Part shown: positions 9,715 to 24,886 of the stretch, one piece after another
Numbering within the stretch: the stretch's first letter is position 1
Layout: each line of letters begins with the position of its first letter
Origin: Vigna angularis
Lineage: Eukaryota > Streptophyta > Magnoliopsida > Fabales > Fabaceae
Direction: 5' to 3'
Length of the DNA stretch: 64,000 nucleotides
Assembly: GCF_016808095.1 (NCBI RefSeq)
Contig: NC_068971.1
Span: 2,542,001 to 2,606,000, forward strand
Translations under genes and position numbers: made by a program
Notes under the pieces: model-generated
What the model was told of the DNA's origin: nothing
Seen by the model: only the letters and a program-made list of their open reading frames with translations
The model's database searches: none

Positions 9715-9962
9715 TGTCCATAACTTAGCCAAATCTGGCATTCAGCAATCAGTCGGCCATCCGTAACTTAGCCAAATCTGGCATTGAGCAATGACCGGCC
9801 GTCCGTAACTTAGCCAAATCTGGCATTCAGCAATCAGCCGGCCATCCGTAACTTAGCCAAATCTGGCATTTAGCAATCAGCCGGCCGTCCGTAACTTAGC
9901 CGAATCTGGCATTCAGCGACCAGTCGGCGGTCCGTAAGTTAGCCGAATCTGGCATTTATCAC
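9715..9962. repeat. About 43-bp tandem repeat, six units
   Basis: Units contain TAACTTAGCCAAATCTGGCA followed by a CAGCAATCA/GCCGGCC spacer. Starts near 9721, 9764 and 9806 show the 42-43 bp period. This is the third internal array, ending just before the 3' polypurine-like region. Confidence 0.85.
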
Positions 9963-10091
9963 CAATCTGGAGTAGGAGAACGTCAACCGTCAGGCCATTT
10001 GTCCTCCAAGGTACGCCAAGTCGACCTCCACATGGACCCAGCAATTCGGGGGCCATCTAAGAAATCCCTTCGCACAATAAAAATTACGCTC

Positions 10092-10107
10092 GGGCTTGGG
10101 GGGCTTA
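10092..10107 (+). other. Polypurine-like tract before the 3' LTR
   Basis: GGGCTTGGGGGGCTTA lies directly upstream of the 3' LTR start TGTACTG. It is G-rich but interrupted by pyrimidines, so it is an imperfect polypurine tract. Confidence 0.55.
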
Positions 10108-11307
10108 TGTACTGATAGGTCCTCCCAACATAGACCGAGCGAACGGTTAACAATGCCGCCCTCCAAAATGGCAATCAGGACCGAGGCCGCTCGAGCGCCA
10201 CAAGGCCGAGCGTCCACCCGTGTTGAGTACCAAAGTCGAGCGCCCACCCAGGACGACTCGCATAACACAAGAGCCGGACGTCTATCTAAACTAGCACGTC
10301 CGCCCAAGATTGGACGAGCGTCCAATCACTCAAGAAGAGACGTCCGTCCAAGATGGCATGTCCATCCAAGCTGACGAGCGTCCACCCAGCATAGGACGAG
10401 CGTCCAATCATTCAAGAAGGGACGTCCAAGATGGAACGTCCGTCCAGAATGAAACGTCCGCCCAAAAACGGCAATCTGGCCGAAGTGGAACGTCCGCCAA
10501 ATGTGGACGTTCGCCCAAAGTGGAACGTCCGCCCAATGTGGACGTTCGCCCAAAGTGGAACGCCCGCCCAATGTGGAACGTCCGCCCTCAAGAACCGGAC
10601 ATCCGTCCAAGGACGTACGCCCAAAGTGTCTAGCGAGCGCCCAACCAAGATTGGACGTCCGCCCACCAGTTAGGACCGAGCGTCCAATCATCCACAGACT
10701 GAACGCTTTCCCAAACGATCCGCACTCGGTTGATAGCATTGTTAAGAGCTAAATGGCACATTAAAGTCCTTAATGAAGATTAAGGTATTATTGGGCCGTT
10801 TCCAGGCCCCCAAAAGGTAAAAGCCCATTACGATTCACTATAAATAAAGGTCTCAGGTTTGAACTCTAGACTAACTTGAATAACGATGCATACACGCATC
10901 ACAATCGCTCTGTCATATTACTGACTTGAGCGTCGGAGTGCCTTTAGCAGGTACCCGGCCCCTCCCAAGCTTGGAGCAAGGAGCAGCGTCTGGAACAGGA
11001 GGGCGTCCGCCCGGCCTGGAGTGAGGAACAGCGTTCGTCCATCACGGCACCGTCCGCCCGGTCTGCATCAGCGGGAGAGAAGTGTCCGCCCGTTCCCAAC
11101 GTTCGTGATCGCTCATCTGCCCGGCTCCAGCGTTCGCCATCAGTCGACCGTCCGCCCATCCTTGTGCCGCCTGCCAGAGCCGCTTCCTTCGGTTCGTGGG
11201 ATTCAACAGGACGTCCGCTCGGTCCGCGCATCTTCGTCGTCCGCCTGTCCGTCTTCAACAATAAGTTTGTATGTTTTAACAGGGTCCGCCCGGATTCAGT
11301 CGAAACA
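10108..11307 (+). repeat. 3' LTR of the repeat-filled element
   Basis: 1200 bp from TGTACTGATAGG to AGTCGAAACA, then GTTTA. It shares the R/U5 portion and the end of U3 with the 5' LTR. Its U3 start (about 10108-10470) instead matches the start of the solo LTR at 11877-13028 (reverse orientation). The 18-bp array is much shorter here. Confidence 0.87.
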
Positions 11308-11876
11308 GTTTATATATTATAAAAAATTTCACATAATATTATTTTTCAGAATCGTAACATTTTTTCCCATCACTCTTGCACTTTCTTAAAAAAAATCATA
11401 AGATCAGACCAGTCGTGACCTCTCAACATTTATGTGTGCATTATATTTTATAAGCAAATGTTTAGGAACATCATATTTATTAAGTATAGAATATTCCCCT
11501 TTTGACAACATTTTCATAATGTCAAAAGTCCCTAACAAATTGCGTTACACCTTAATTAATTTAATATCAAACACATGACAAAACAACGGAGAAAATGTAA
11601 TAAAAATCAAAGAAGAGTTATACATAACTGATGAATTTAAAAATCCAATAGGGCATAAATTAATTGTATTTTTCTCCAGTTGAAGTAAATTTTAATATCA
11701 AACACATGAAAAAAACAATGGAGAAAATGCAATTAAAAACTAAAAAAGAGTTATAAATAATTTCTTTTATGTCAGTTTATTTCCACACTATATATATGAC
11801 CAATGAGAAAGAAAAGTGAGAAAGATTGGTATGAGACAATTTCTAATGGTAAATAATTAATTTTAAAATAGGTACT
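11308..11876. other. AT-rich spacer between two related LTR insertions
   Basis: AT-rich sequence with a diverged internal repeat: 'aatatcaaacacatga' followed by 'aaaacaa(c/t)ggagaaaatg' occurs near 11566 and again near 11694, a spacing of about 128 bp. No gene is apparent. Confidence 0.5.
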
Positions 11877-13028
11877 TGTTTCGACTGGATCCGGGCGGAC
11901 CCTGTTAAAACACTAACTTACTGTTGAAGACGGACAGGCGGACGACGAAGATGCACGGACCGAGCGGACGTCCTGCTGAATCCCACGAACCGAAGGACGC
12001 GGCACTGGCGGGCGGCACAAAGATGGACGAGCGCCACACCTCGCTCCAAACGGGGCGGACGTCCTCTAGAGCCGGGCGGATGAGCGATCACGAACGTTGG
12101 AAACGGGCGGACACTTCTCTCCAGCTGATGCAGACCGGGCGGACGGTACAGTGATGGACGAACGCTGTTACTGGACGGGCGTCCTCCCTCTCCTAGCGCT
12201 ACTCCACGCTCCAAGCTGGGGAGGGGCCGGGTACCTGCTAAAGGCACTCTGACGCTCAAGTCAGTAATATGACAGAGCGATTGTGATGCGTGTATGCATC
12301 GTTATTCAAGTTGGTCTAGAGTTCATACCTGAGACCTTTATTTATAGTGAACTGTAATGGGCTTTTACCTTTTGGGGGCCTGGAAACGGCCCAATAACAC
12401 CTTAATCCTCGTTAAGGGCTTTAATGTGTCATTAACATATAACCGTGTAATCAACAACGTGAGGTGGCGGTTGGGCGGGCATCCGGTTCATGAATGATGG
12501 GAAACCCGTACCTGATTCTTGGGCGGACGTCTCAACTTGGGCGAACGCCTGATTCTGGAATGGCTGGACGTTCGGTCCATATTATTGGGCGAACGTTCCA
12601 ACCTTGGACGAACGTCCGGTTCCTGAGGACGCTCGGTCCCGACTCTTTGGCGGACGTCCGGATTATTGGACGGACGTCCACTTCTTAGATGGTGGCCGCT
12701 CGTTCGGTCCAGATTCCTGGGCGGACTGGCGGACTGGCGGACGACGGACGTCCTTGGACGAACGTCTGGTTCCTGAGAACGCTCGTTCAAGATTGTCTGA
12801 CGAACGTCCGGGTTATTGGGCGGACACGCCAACCTTGGGCGGACGTCCACTTCTCAAATGGTTGGCCGCTCGTTCGGTCCTGATTCCTGGGCGGACGTCC
12901 TTGGACGGACGTCCGGTTCCTGAGGACGGACGGTCCAGACTATTTGGCGGACGTCCGGATTATTGGGCGGACGTCCACTTCTTGAATGGTTGAACGTCTG
13001 TCTTATGCCGGGAGGACCTATCAGTACA
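11877..13028 (-). mobile_element. Solo LTR of the same family, inverted, TSD GTACT
   Basis: 1152 bp. Read on the minus strand it starts TGTACTGATAGG and ends AGTCGAAACA like the 10108-11307 LTR. It is flanked by GTACT at 11872-11876 and 13029-13033. The minus-strand TATA box is at 12338-12346. U3 (12490-13010) is rich in GGGCGGACGTCC repeats. No internal region or second LTR is present, so it is a solo LTR left by LTR-LTR recombination. Confidence 0.9.
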
Positions 13029-13397
13029 GTACTATTTAAATAATAATCTTCAAATAAATACTTCTTTTAACGATTTTAATGCATGTACAATGTAATATCT
13101 ATTGTTCATTAATATATTAATTTGTCTTTAGAGGGATACTTATTGAACGTTTTTTCTTTTATTTCATCTTTAATGATTTTAATATATGTATAATGTATTA
13201 TCTGGCCAACCTTTAAATCTGACATCAATTTAAAGCCTGAATTAAATTTGAGGTTGTTTCAAACATTTAATCTTATAAAGTGGGGGTGTTTGTAACTTTA
13301 ATGTGATTTAAATGCAAGAAAATGTTTGCATGAAGATTTGAGGTTGCCGTGTTCTATATAATGGTGAGAATGAAGCATTTAGCAATGCACATCTCAA
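13029..13397. promoter_or_regulatory. Upstream region of the TPD1-like gene
   Basis: AT-rich. A TATA box candidate TATATAA lies at 13355-13361, about 40 bp before the start codon. Transposon sequence begins only about 370 bp upstream of the start codon, so the proximal promoter is short and abuts the solo LTR. Confidence 0.5.
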
Positions 13398-15319
<1,922 letters not shown>

Positions 15320-17189
15320 AATAACCTTTTTTTTACACCCAATATCACAACCACTCTCATGGATATATATATAGTCATTCCATATATACTGTAAAAGTTT
15401 ATTGGATATTAGTGAAACTCTTTAAATTATCATCATTATTTACCTTTCTTTTCCCTCATTTTATCATACCCTACTCATACAAGTTTAACCCCTGAAAACT
15501 GCAAATTATAGTTTTACTAGTATTTGTACCTGTTATAATATCTATTTATTCTATTAATTTAAGTTTATAGAAGTATAATTACAATTTAATATAAAGTATA
15601 TATAATTTTATAAAATTAAATCATGATAATATTTTAATTTTTTTTTCATAATAAGAATGCATTTAATTTTAAATAAATCATATTTAATTATTTTAAACAA
15701 TATATTATGATTGAGTTAGTCAAAATAAAAATTTAAATTAAATTTTAAATAAATCATTAGTTAGACTGTGTAGAAAAATATAAAATAAGTTTTCTAAAAA
15801 TAAAAAAGATAAATGATGTGTAAAATTGAGTAAACTTAGTAAAATTACAAAAAGTTAAACGATGTACAAATGTGAAAAGGTAAAATTTCTAAAACTACAA
15901 ATGATAGACTGTCCAAAAATAATAAAAGTATAAAAGATTAAATGATACAAAAATAATAATATAAATAAAAGACTATGTAAAATTATAAAGGATAAACCAT
16001 GCAACAAATATAATTATAAAGAATAAACCATGCAACAAATGTAAATATAAAGAATAAACCATGCAACAAATGTAAATAAAGGATAAACTGAGCAACAAAT
16101 GTAAAGAGTAAATTCTAAAAACATAAAGAATATATTATGCAAAAAGAATGCAAAGCTTTTTTCACTTTAACTTTTTTATGGGTTTTTTTTGTGAGTGACA
16201 CATGAAAAAAGTTTGTTTTAGTGTTCAATGAATTGTTATTATTGTATATGAGAGGTAAAAATGAATTGCTGTTTACAAAATATAAGGACACACGTCATTT
16301 ATTGGTTTAACAATACATCGAGCATAAAAAGAACCATATATTGCACAAATAAAGCATCATATTTTGTTTTTTTTTTTTTACTTTACTTTTTATTTTATTC
16401 TATGATTTTTTCTATGAGTGACATGTGGTAAGATTTTCTTTATGTGCTCCCTCATTGTTATTATTATAGAAAGCTTGTTGTTTAAAAAAACTAAGGACAC
16501 ACGTTGGTACAACAATATGACAAGTGTAAAAAGAACCAGGTGTACACAAAGAAAGCATCATATTTGATTTTTTTCTTTTGGAATTTTTTACTTTAGTTAT
16601 ATTTTTCACGGTTTTTTTATGTGAGTGACACGTCGTAAAAGTTTGTTTTTGTGCTCTCTCAACTTGCAAATACTAAAAAGAACCAAGTATTACACCATCA
16701 TATTTAAGTATTACACAAACAACCAAATATTTTAAAGGAGTTATTAATTTTAATACTATACAAATATTAACACTATACTTAAATTAATTATAAAATATTT
16801 CATTGTGACCAGTCTCTTCAACATAGATTAATATAAAACAGTCTTCACAAAATTTAAATATTGAACACAACAAAAAGTTCAAATTAAAATAATAGAGTTT
16901 TAAATCACTTTTCTATTATTATTCATTTTAAGAAAAGAACAAAATTATCATATTAAAATTATAATTGCCCTCAAATATAGTAATATTTTTGTTCATATAT
17001 TTCAATAGACTTTATCAAGGACTCCTAATGATATTATTAGATATCATATATTGTAAGTACGCTTTAATTAAATTATATAAAAGGAATTTCAGTGTCAAAA
17101 TAAAATATTTCAATTTAAATTAGAATCATGGATTTTAAATAAAATAATATAATATGTGCAATTTAAGCAATACACCTAAATGTCTGATA
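15320..17189. repeat. AT-rich spacer with tandem and diverged repeats
   Basis: Near 15985-16100 a short unit (ATAAACCATGCAACAAATGT) recurs about four times. About 16140-16690 carries a roughly 200-bp unit in three diverged copies, marked by GTGAGTGACAC/ATGAGTGACATG, then a GGACACACGT stretch and AAAAAGAACCA. About 16690-17160 is a diverged copy of 25690-26165. No gene was found; the frame at 16412-16669 overlaps the repeats. Confidence 0.6.
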
Positions 17190-17515
17190 AGAGAAAGATA
17201 TCCAGAGAATGAGTTTTATTTATTCATTAACCAAAAAGAGAATACATCATATATATTTGTATTACAAAAGAATGTCACTAGGTAAAAACAGAACCGTTAA
17301 AACGGTTATGACGAGAACTCTATATGAAGAGTCAAACTGCAACCATTCTCCAAGTTGACACTTCATAGCAGAGCGTACAAAACAACACTTCCATAATTTC
17401 ACACGACTAAAACCTAGGTAGCACTTTAGTTAAAGTATCTGCTGGGTTGTCATTAGTAGCAATCTTCATTATGACACCTTAATCAATCAGGTCTCTAATG
17501 AAATCGCAGTATTAC
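17190..17515 (-). mobile_element. Truncated copia LTR plus 3' internal fragment
   Basis: 17190 to about 17343 matches the LTR of the copia element at 26999-32971, sharing 'agatatccagagaa', 'cattaaccaaaaagagaata', 'ccactaggtaaaaacag' and 'atgaagagtcaaactgcaac'-type blocks. About 17344-17515 matches the adjoining RNase H end of that element (27275-27500). Orientation is minus. No second LTR is present, so it is a truncated copy. Confidence 0.75.
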
Positions 17516-17719
17516 ACCATAGTCTAACTTCGAATTCTTAAAAAAACTATTCAGGTATTATTAGTCATCAATTGTTTTACACTACATTCTTAAAGAACGA
17601 CGACGAAAATTCGAAAATATCTGCCCTTATAACCAACAACGTTCGACCTCAAAACCCAAGACACGATTCTCCATCATTTAAGTTTCGAATCAACCAATGG
17701 GAATTAGAAAACAAAAAAA

Positions 17720-18930
17720 TAGATGATTGCTAAAGTTCAATCAGTGTCCCTATTAGGAGTACCACTCAAACACATTTAAACACCATCCATTACCTTCAAG
17801 ATAAATAGATAAAACAAATGTATACCTTCCCAATCATGAGGATAAAAAAACCCACACAAACAAACAATACCAACGACCATTCACAAAATTAACAGAGCAT
17901 CAATTAAACAATCCAACCAACCCAACACAATCTCAAAACCAAATTCAAACGCTACAAAGTGATACAAACATACAAATAAGCACTAAAAAATCCATGTTTT
18001 TAGCATAACAAAAATAATAAGAAACAATTCATAGCAAACGAAGAATCAATTCAAAAAAAGTAGCAAAACTTCAAGCCAAATTAGTTAAATAAAATTTCAC
18101 CAAATAAAATAGCAAACAAAAATTTACCAGGTTCAAGCCAAATTAAGCATAACCAGACATTTAAAACTTTTTAACTTCTTCCAGCAGGGGCATAATATTT
18201 TGTTTATAATAATAATTTAAACAAGTACTTCCAACACACTCCGACACAATCTTCTACTTTGCATTACATCACTCGTCGGGCATCAAACGAATCAAACATA
18301 ATATCACTAAAAAATAAGGTAAAACATATTAATTCCCTTAGTAATAGCAATACAAACACCAATAACGGCACAGAAATACTCAACTATTGAAAAAATATCA
18401 AATTTTCACAGTAGTAACTGTATAATGTAAATGGAAGCAAAGGACCCACAGTAATGGCGAGGCAATTTGCTGTATAACAAACTACTTCTAAATATGCAAG
18501 AGTTTCAAAATGGAAAAAGCATAAATCAAAGTGAAACTTATGCATAAAGCTTACACTGAGTACAAATTATCAACGAAACCCACCAAAAAGCGTGCCTGGC
18601 ATAAACAATTATCAATTTAAGAAAGCAACAGAATGTCAAGAATCAGCAGAATCAGATAACAGAAATAAAGTTCCATGAAAACCTAAATCACAACTCAAAC
18701 AATTCATCAAACATCCTAAAGGCATAAACAGGATTTTCCAATTTCAACCTACAACAACCATTTATTATATCACACTCCCGACATATCATAGAACAATAAA
18801 CCACCATAGCAATTTGATACAAACTACTTAACAAAAATATGTATGTGAATAATAGGTAATCCAAATCGATAAAGTATTTGATAAAAATTTAATTAAAAAC
18901 GTCGCATCACTAAACGAACAAAACACGAAA
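17720..18930. repeat. Downstream arm of ubiquitin-eS31 copy 1 (tandem duplication)
   Basis: This non-coding region downstream of the first fusion gene is collinear with 20530-21518 downstream of the second. Shared blocks include GCTAAAGTTCAATCAGTG, TTTAACTTCTTCCAGC.GGGGC and CATAAACAGGATTTTCCAAT, with indels between copies. It shows the duplication unit was larger than the gene. Any 3' UTR lies at its right end. No other gene seen. Confidence 0.7.
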
Positions 18931-19465
<535 letters not shown>

Positions 19466-20529
19466 GTCCTAGGAGCTCTGTTTCAGCTGAACTTCCCAAC
19501 CCATTTAATCTTAAGCTTTTGAAGAAAAAATCACAGCTTTATTATATATATAAATGCACATATAATATTAGTTTTGTTTTTATCCATGTAAGGGTATTCG
19601 GGTTTTGAGAGTTAAAAATAATTTATGATCAATTTTATAACAAGTAAACACCGATAAAAAAATTATTTTAATTTTTTTTATTAAATAGTTGTAAAGTTTG
19701 AAATATTTTAATTAAGATTTTGGCAATATTTTGGTATTCAAATAAAAAATAACATAAAAACAAATTAAGATAGTCATAGATTGTTCGTTCAATCTGTTAA
19801 CAATTAATGGGAAAAAAAATGATTGTATAATCAAGTTTAATTTAATTGTTAAATTTCCATAAACTAATTTGATGTCTACAAAGCATGTTTTCAACTGAAT
19901 TAAATTTCTCGACTTTTAATTTCAAATAAATTTGAATCCATTATTATTTTCTTCTAATACTCTTAATTACTTTTTAATTACGAAAACTATTCTTTATTAT
20001 TAACTGCTATAGATTTTAAATATATAAAATAAAAATATATTTCAGATATATTAGTTTCGGTTTCAACATAATATTTAACTTCCTTTTAAAAACATTTAAG
20101 GGTGTACAATGGTAAATAGTTTTCTGCTTGTATTATTAAAAGATTCTATCAAAACTAACTAGTTTTGAGTTATTGATAAGTTACGATAAAATATATATAG
20201 AAATAATAACAAATCTTCACGATATAATTATTAAAAATATAATTAATTACGCTTGAAAATACTATATTATTATTTACGATTAAATACAATATTTTTTATA
20301 ACAAATTATACTATTGCAACATTATAGGCACATAGCTCATGGAACAGTCTTTAAACTCATTAACAAACTTAGACAACGTTTACACAGTGCCTCCCTCACA
20401 AACAAATAAAAACTGCCTGAAAATACACAGGCAAACTAAAATCAAACAGCCACACTTTGAAAACTTTGGCAGATAAATCAGAAAACAAAAAATTATCGCA
20501 TACAAACCTAGTTTTCTAGGCAAACAGCT
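19466..20529. other. AT-rich spacer between the two fusion genes
   Basis: Strongly AT-rich with no convincing gene. The frame at 19712-19894 has no recognisable features. Confidence 0.5.
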
Positions 20530-21518
20530 TAATTGCTAAAGTTCAATCAGTGTTCCTATTAGGAGAACCACACTAACACATTTAAACCCAAACAAAACAA
20601 CACCAACAACAATCCAACCCAACAAAAAATCTCAACCAAATTCATAGCAAAGTGATACAAACATACAAGTAAGCACAAAAAAACACATGTTTTAGCATAA
20701 CAAAAATAATAAGAAACTATTCATAGCAAACGAAGAATCAATTCAAGGCATTAAAATAAAATTTCACCAAATAAAAATAGCAAACAAAAATTTACCAGGT
20801 TCAAGCGAAATTAGTTAACCATAACCAGACATTTAAAAAGTTTTAACTTCTTCCAGCTGGGGCATAATATTTTGTTTATAATAGTAATTTAAACCTGCTC
20901 TTCCAACACAGTCCGACACAATCTTCTACATTTGCATTACATCACTCTTCGGGAAATCAAACGAATCAAACATAATATCACTAAAAAATAAGGTAAAACA
21001 TATTACTTTCTCTTAGTAATAGCACTAAGAACCAACGCCAACTATTGACAAAATATCAAATTTTCACAAGTAGTAACTTTATAATGTAAATGGAAAAAGC
21101 ATCAATCAAAGCAGAACTTATGCAGAAAGCTTACACTGGGTACAAATTATCAACGAAACCCACCAAAAGCTTGCCTGGCATCAACAATTATCAAATTAAG
21201 AAAGCAACAGAATGTCTAGAATCAGCAGAACCAGATATCAGAAATAAAGTTCCATGAACACCTAAATCACAACTCAAACAATTAATCAAACACCCTAAAG
21301 GCATAAACAGGATTTTCCAATCTCAACCTACAACATCCATTTATTATACCACACTCCCGATATATCATAGAACAATAAACCACCATAGCAATTTGATACG
21401 AACTACTTCAATGGAATTAACAAAATATGTATGCAAATAATAGGTAATCCAAATCGATAAAGTATTTGATAAAAATTTAATTAAAAACGTCGCATCACTA
21501 AACGAACAAAACAAGAAA
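20530..21518. repeat. Downstream arm of ubiquitin-eS31 copy 2
   Basis: Collinear with 17720-18930, with several indels. It contains the same CTTACACTG(A/G)GTACAAATTATC and CACCCTAAAGGCATAAACAGG blocks. Non-coding. Confidence 0.7.
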
Positions 21519-21998
<480 letters not shown>

Positions 21999-21999
21999 C

Positions 22000-22085
22000 T
22001 AGGGTTTCGACCCAGGGTTCGTGCTGAGGAAATGAAAATTGAAGTTACGGAGGGTTTATATAGTCCAATGGGATAGGGCTTTTTT
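22000..22085 (-). promoter_or_regulatory. Core promoter and leader of ubiquitin-eS31 copy 2
   Basis: TATATAAA at 22055-22062 and telo-box AAACCCTA at 22000-22007 on the minus strand, preceded by the block AAAAGCCCTATCCCATTGGA. About 70 bp of this reappears in opposite orientation at 24887-24957. Confidence 0.7.
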
Positions 22086-22729
22086 GTTAGGCTATTCTTG
22101 TGCCCAAAGCTTGCTGAACCCAGTCCGCATATCTAACTACATGTTATGTTTTTTATCTAGAGATATTTACATTTTTATTTCCCTTTTGTACTTTTACTTT
22201 TTTTCGTTTACATACTGATTTGGTCATAAATTTTTTCGTTTACATGCTGATTTCAATATCCAATTTAGAAATTCATAATATTTTGAAATTTGATTTAGAA
22301 AATTTATAAATGTGTTCAATACATGTTAATTAATGTTGATGTTGAAAGACAATTAACTACATAGTGAATATATTGTATAATTTTAATTATGTGACATAAA
22401 CTAAAATAATATTATATCGATTAGTAATAACATAGTCAATATTTAGTATAATTACTCATTTGTCCATATTAGCCAGTAAGTAATGAAACAAATTATTTTG
22501 AAAGAAAAAAGTAAGACATAATAAGTTTCTTAGTTCTTCTAATTGATCATACCTTCTCATTAGTGTTGCGTATTCATCATGTCACTAACTTAGTTCTTTA
22601 AACATGACATGTCAGATAATGGATCATGACTCTGCACTCAGTCCCAACGAAGTAACAATGCATCTATAACCACAATGATTATCAATAAAGACATTAACAA
22701 CATTGATAATATAAGGGTGACAAATAAGA
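22086..22729. other. AT-rich spacer
   Basis: No gene or named repeat recognised between the copy 2 promoter and the MULE-derived pseudogene. Confidence 0.5.
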
Positions 22730-24450
22730 TAAAACTAATCTAACATGAGTACTCTCCTCTGTTGCACATATTTAGCCTTAGATTGTATTTGATTTTTTTG
22801 AGATGAAGTTTCATGGATGGAATACAAGGTGTCAATGTGCTCAAAATATGAGGGTTCACGCTTTGTAGACCTTTCAGTTTGGTGAAGTTTACCCTTGTGT
22901 GCAACATTCGTTTTAAGTTTATGCAATGAAGGTACCATAAATGTCATAGAAAGACAAACAATTTCAAGTAACTTCTGTTTAATGTCTACTTTTCTTCTAA
23001 TGTCAACTTATTTGAAACATTTTTGCACCATATTAAGTTCACGTTGAATGCATAACTTTGGATGTGATTCATTTGATACAATATTTAAAAAGCTCAATTT
23101 AATCCACATGATATGAATATCAGCCAGAGGAATCATCCAAGGGTCATATCATGCTAATTCATAAGCACAATGCAAACCATATGTTCATTTTCGAACACAT
23201 ATCTCAGTACTCGTCCAACCAATCTTTTATATTTGGGTCCTTTAAAAGCATCACTCACAAAATCAATACTTTTTCAAATGACGCCTTTATCTAATTATTT
23301 TACAGGATTATGACATTCTAAATAGTACCCCTATACAAACAAATGTCTTTTATACTACTTCCCAATACTTTCTCTTGACTCCAATGAGCAAGCTCAACTA
23401 TAATACAAATAACATGAAAAATATCATACAATATATAACAAAAAACAATTAAATAAAATAACTTTAAAACATACCTATTTGATGTTGTATTTCCTAAATA
23501 CATAACTCGGTTTGTCCACGTCTTTAAAAAGTATGTCTTATACGGAATAATCCAAGTCTGATTCACATATTCAAAGATAAAGGTCATGAACTACAAGCAT
23601 AATGAAGGCGATCAACATAGTCAGTAAACATTGACTTTTGTTCACGATCCATGACATTTTTCCATACTTCCATCATGACATCTCATGTCTCAACAGAATC
23701 CTCTAACATTTTGCACTTTACTTCCACAATTTTCAGAATGTAGAAGACATATGAGATTATAACATTCAAGTCATACAGTATCAATGAAATTAATCAAAGT
23801 TAAGTCTCTATCATTAATAATGATCTGTAGACCACTCTTATATGTAAAAAAAAAATTCCTCTAAACCTTTCTAAAACCCAAGTGAGATTATTTTCCCATT
23901 TACTTGATAAGAATGAAAAGACTGCTAAGAAGGTCAACTCTATAGATGTCACTCCCAACTATCTTAAGCAATGACAATCGGTATTTGTTGGTTTTGTATA
24001 TCGTATTCATCACGAAAACAACATTAAATGCATTCAACAATTTCACTACATCATGATGTGTCCAAAGATGTCACTTATCACCTCATATTCATCGACACAT
24101 TTACTCTAATTAGTGCATTTATCACAATCTAACATCATCATTACCTGCTGCAATTCAATTATTGACCCTCTCAATTATCATTTGTAAGTATACATTGCAT
24201 TATACAATTGCTTGATTGTTGTGACATTACAATTGCTTGATTGTTGTGACGTTACAATCATTATTTTCTTTTAGAGACAATAAAATATTTATATGCTTCA
24301 CTTAATACTTAGTCATATCAATAAGTTATGATTGTTTAATGATATTTAACCTCCCAATAAAAGGGTGACAAACTAAACTCTGTGCCAAATTATGGTTATG
24401 ATATTTGCATATAACCTTCAATACCCATCTCTCTATTATAATTTGGTTTG
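22730..24450 (-). pseudogene. Decayed MULE transposase (FAR1/MuDR-like) gene
   Basis: Read on the minus strand, conserved transposase pieces appear in order but in different frames with stops between. They are TIYKTNKYRLSLLKIVGSD near 23.95-24.0 kb (the MULE DSTYKTNRY block), a degenerate glutamate/tryptophan block near 23.6-23.7 kb, and FEYVNQTWIIPYKTYFLKTW followed by TNRVMYLGNTTSNR at about 23.5-23.6 kb. AHWSQEKVLGSSIKDICL lies near 23.35-23.4 kb and STKREPSYFEHIDTL near 22.8-22.9 kb. The order and wording match legume MULE transposases (family wording from memory). The insert between NTTSNR and the AHWS block looks like a retained intron. Terminal inverted repeats were not found. Confidence 0.75.
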
Positions 24451-24886
24451 CCCTTCATATTAAAAGGACACTCACATTTTATTGTGTCCTATATACTATA
24501 CTGAATATCAAGTGTGTATTTCATGTACTTTCCACCCTATTCATATCTTAACAAGACAAACGTCTTTCTTCCAAGTTCATTAGTAGCTTTATAATATATT
24601 ATAGTTACGACCATAAACCCAACAAGAAAAGCAATTGAACCCATATAATTAAGTCATCACGTGTGAGAAATATCTGATTAATTATAAAATTATTTGTATA
24701 ATCTCTCTTGCACACTTTCATTAATGAAAGAACAAAAAATTGTCAGAAAACTCAAATTTACTTATAGTGTCATCTCATAATATAACCACCTATAACATAA
24801 CATCTCCACCATTAAATACCTCACTTCATTGATAATAATACCTCAACAAATTATTAAAAAAATTCTAACCAATTAAAAATAAAATT
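24451..24886. other. AT-rich spacer after the MULE pseudogene
   Basis: No coding sequence recognised. It probably includes decayed flanks of the transposase gene. Confidence 0.4.

Larger units (their letters stand above)
7528..11307 (+). mobile_element. Non-autonomous LTR retrotransposon, repeat-filled, TSD GTTTA
   Basis: Flanked by the 5-bp duplication GTTTA (7523-7527 and 11308-11312). Structure: 5' LTR 7528-8730, tRNA-Lys-like primer site, 1377-bp internal region 8731-10107, polypurine-like tract, 3' LTR 10108-11307. The internal region encodes no gag or pol. It consists largely of three successive tandem arrays, so this is a LARD-type or similarly degenerate non-autonomous element. The U5 stretch containing GACTTGAGCGTCGGAGTGCC resembles plant Ty3/gypsy LTRs of the Tat group (from memory), so a gypsy origin is likely but unproven. 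Confidence 0.88.

Noticed and set aside
9043..9766. Open frames on both strands across 9.0-9.8 kb
   Set aside because: They translate the 91-bp and neighbouring tandem repeats of a non-coding retroelement body.
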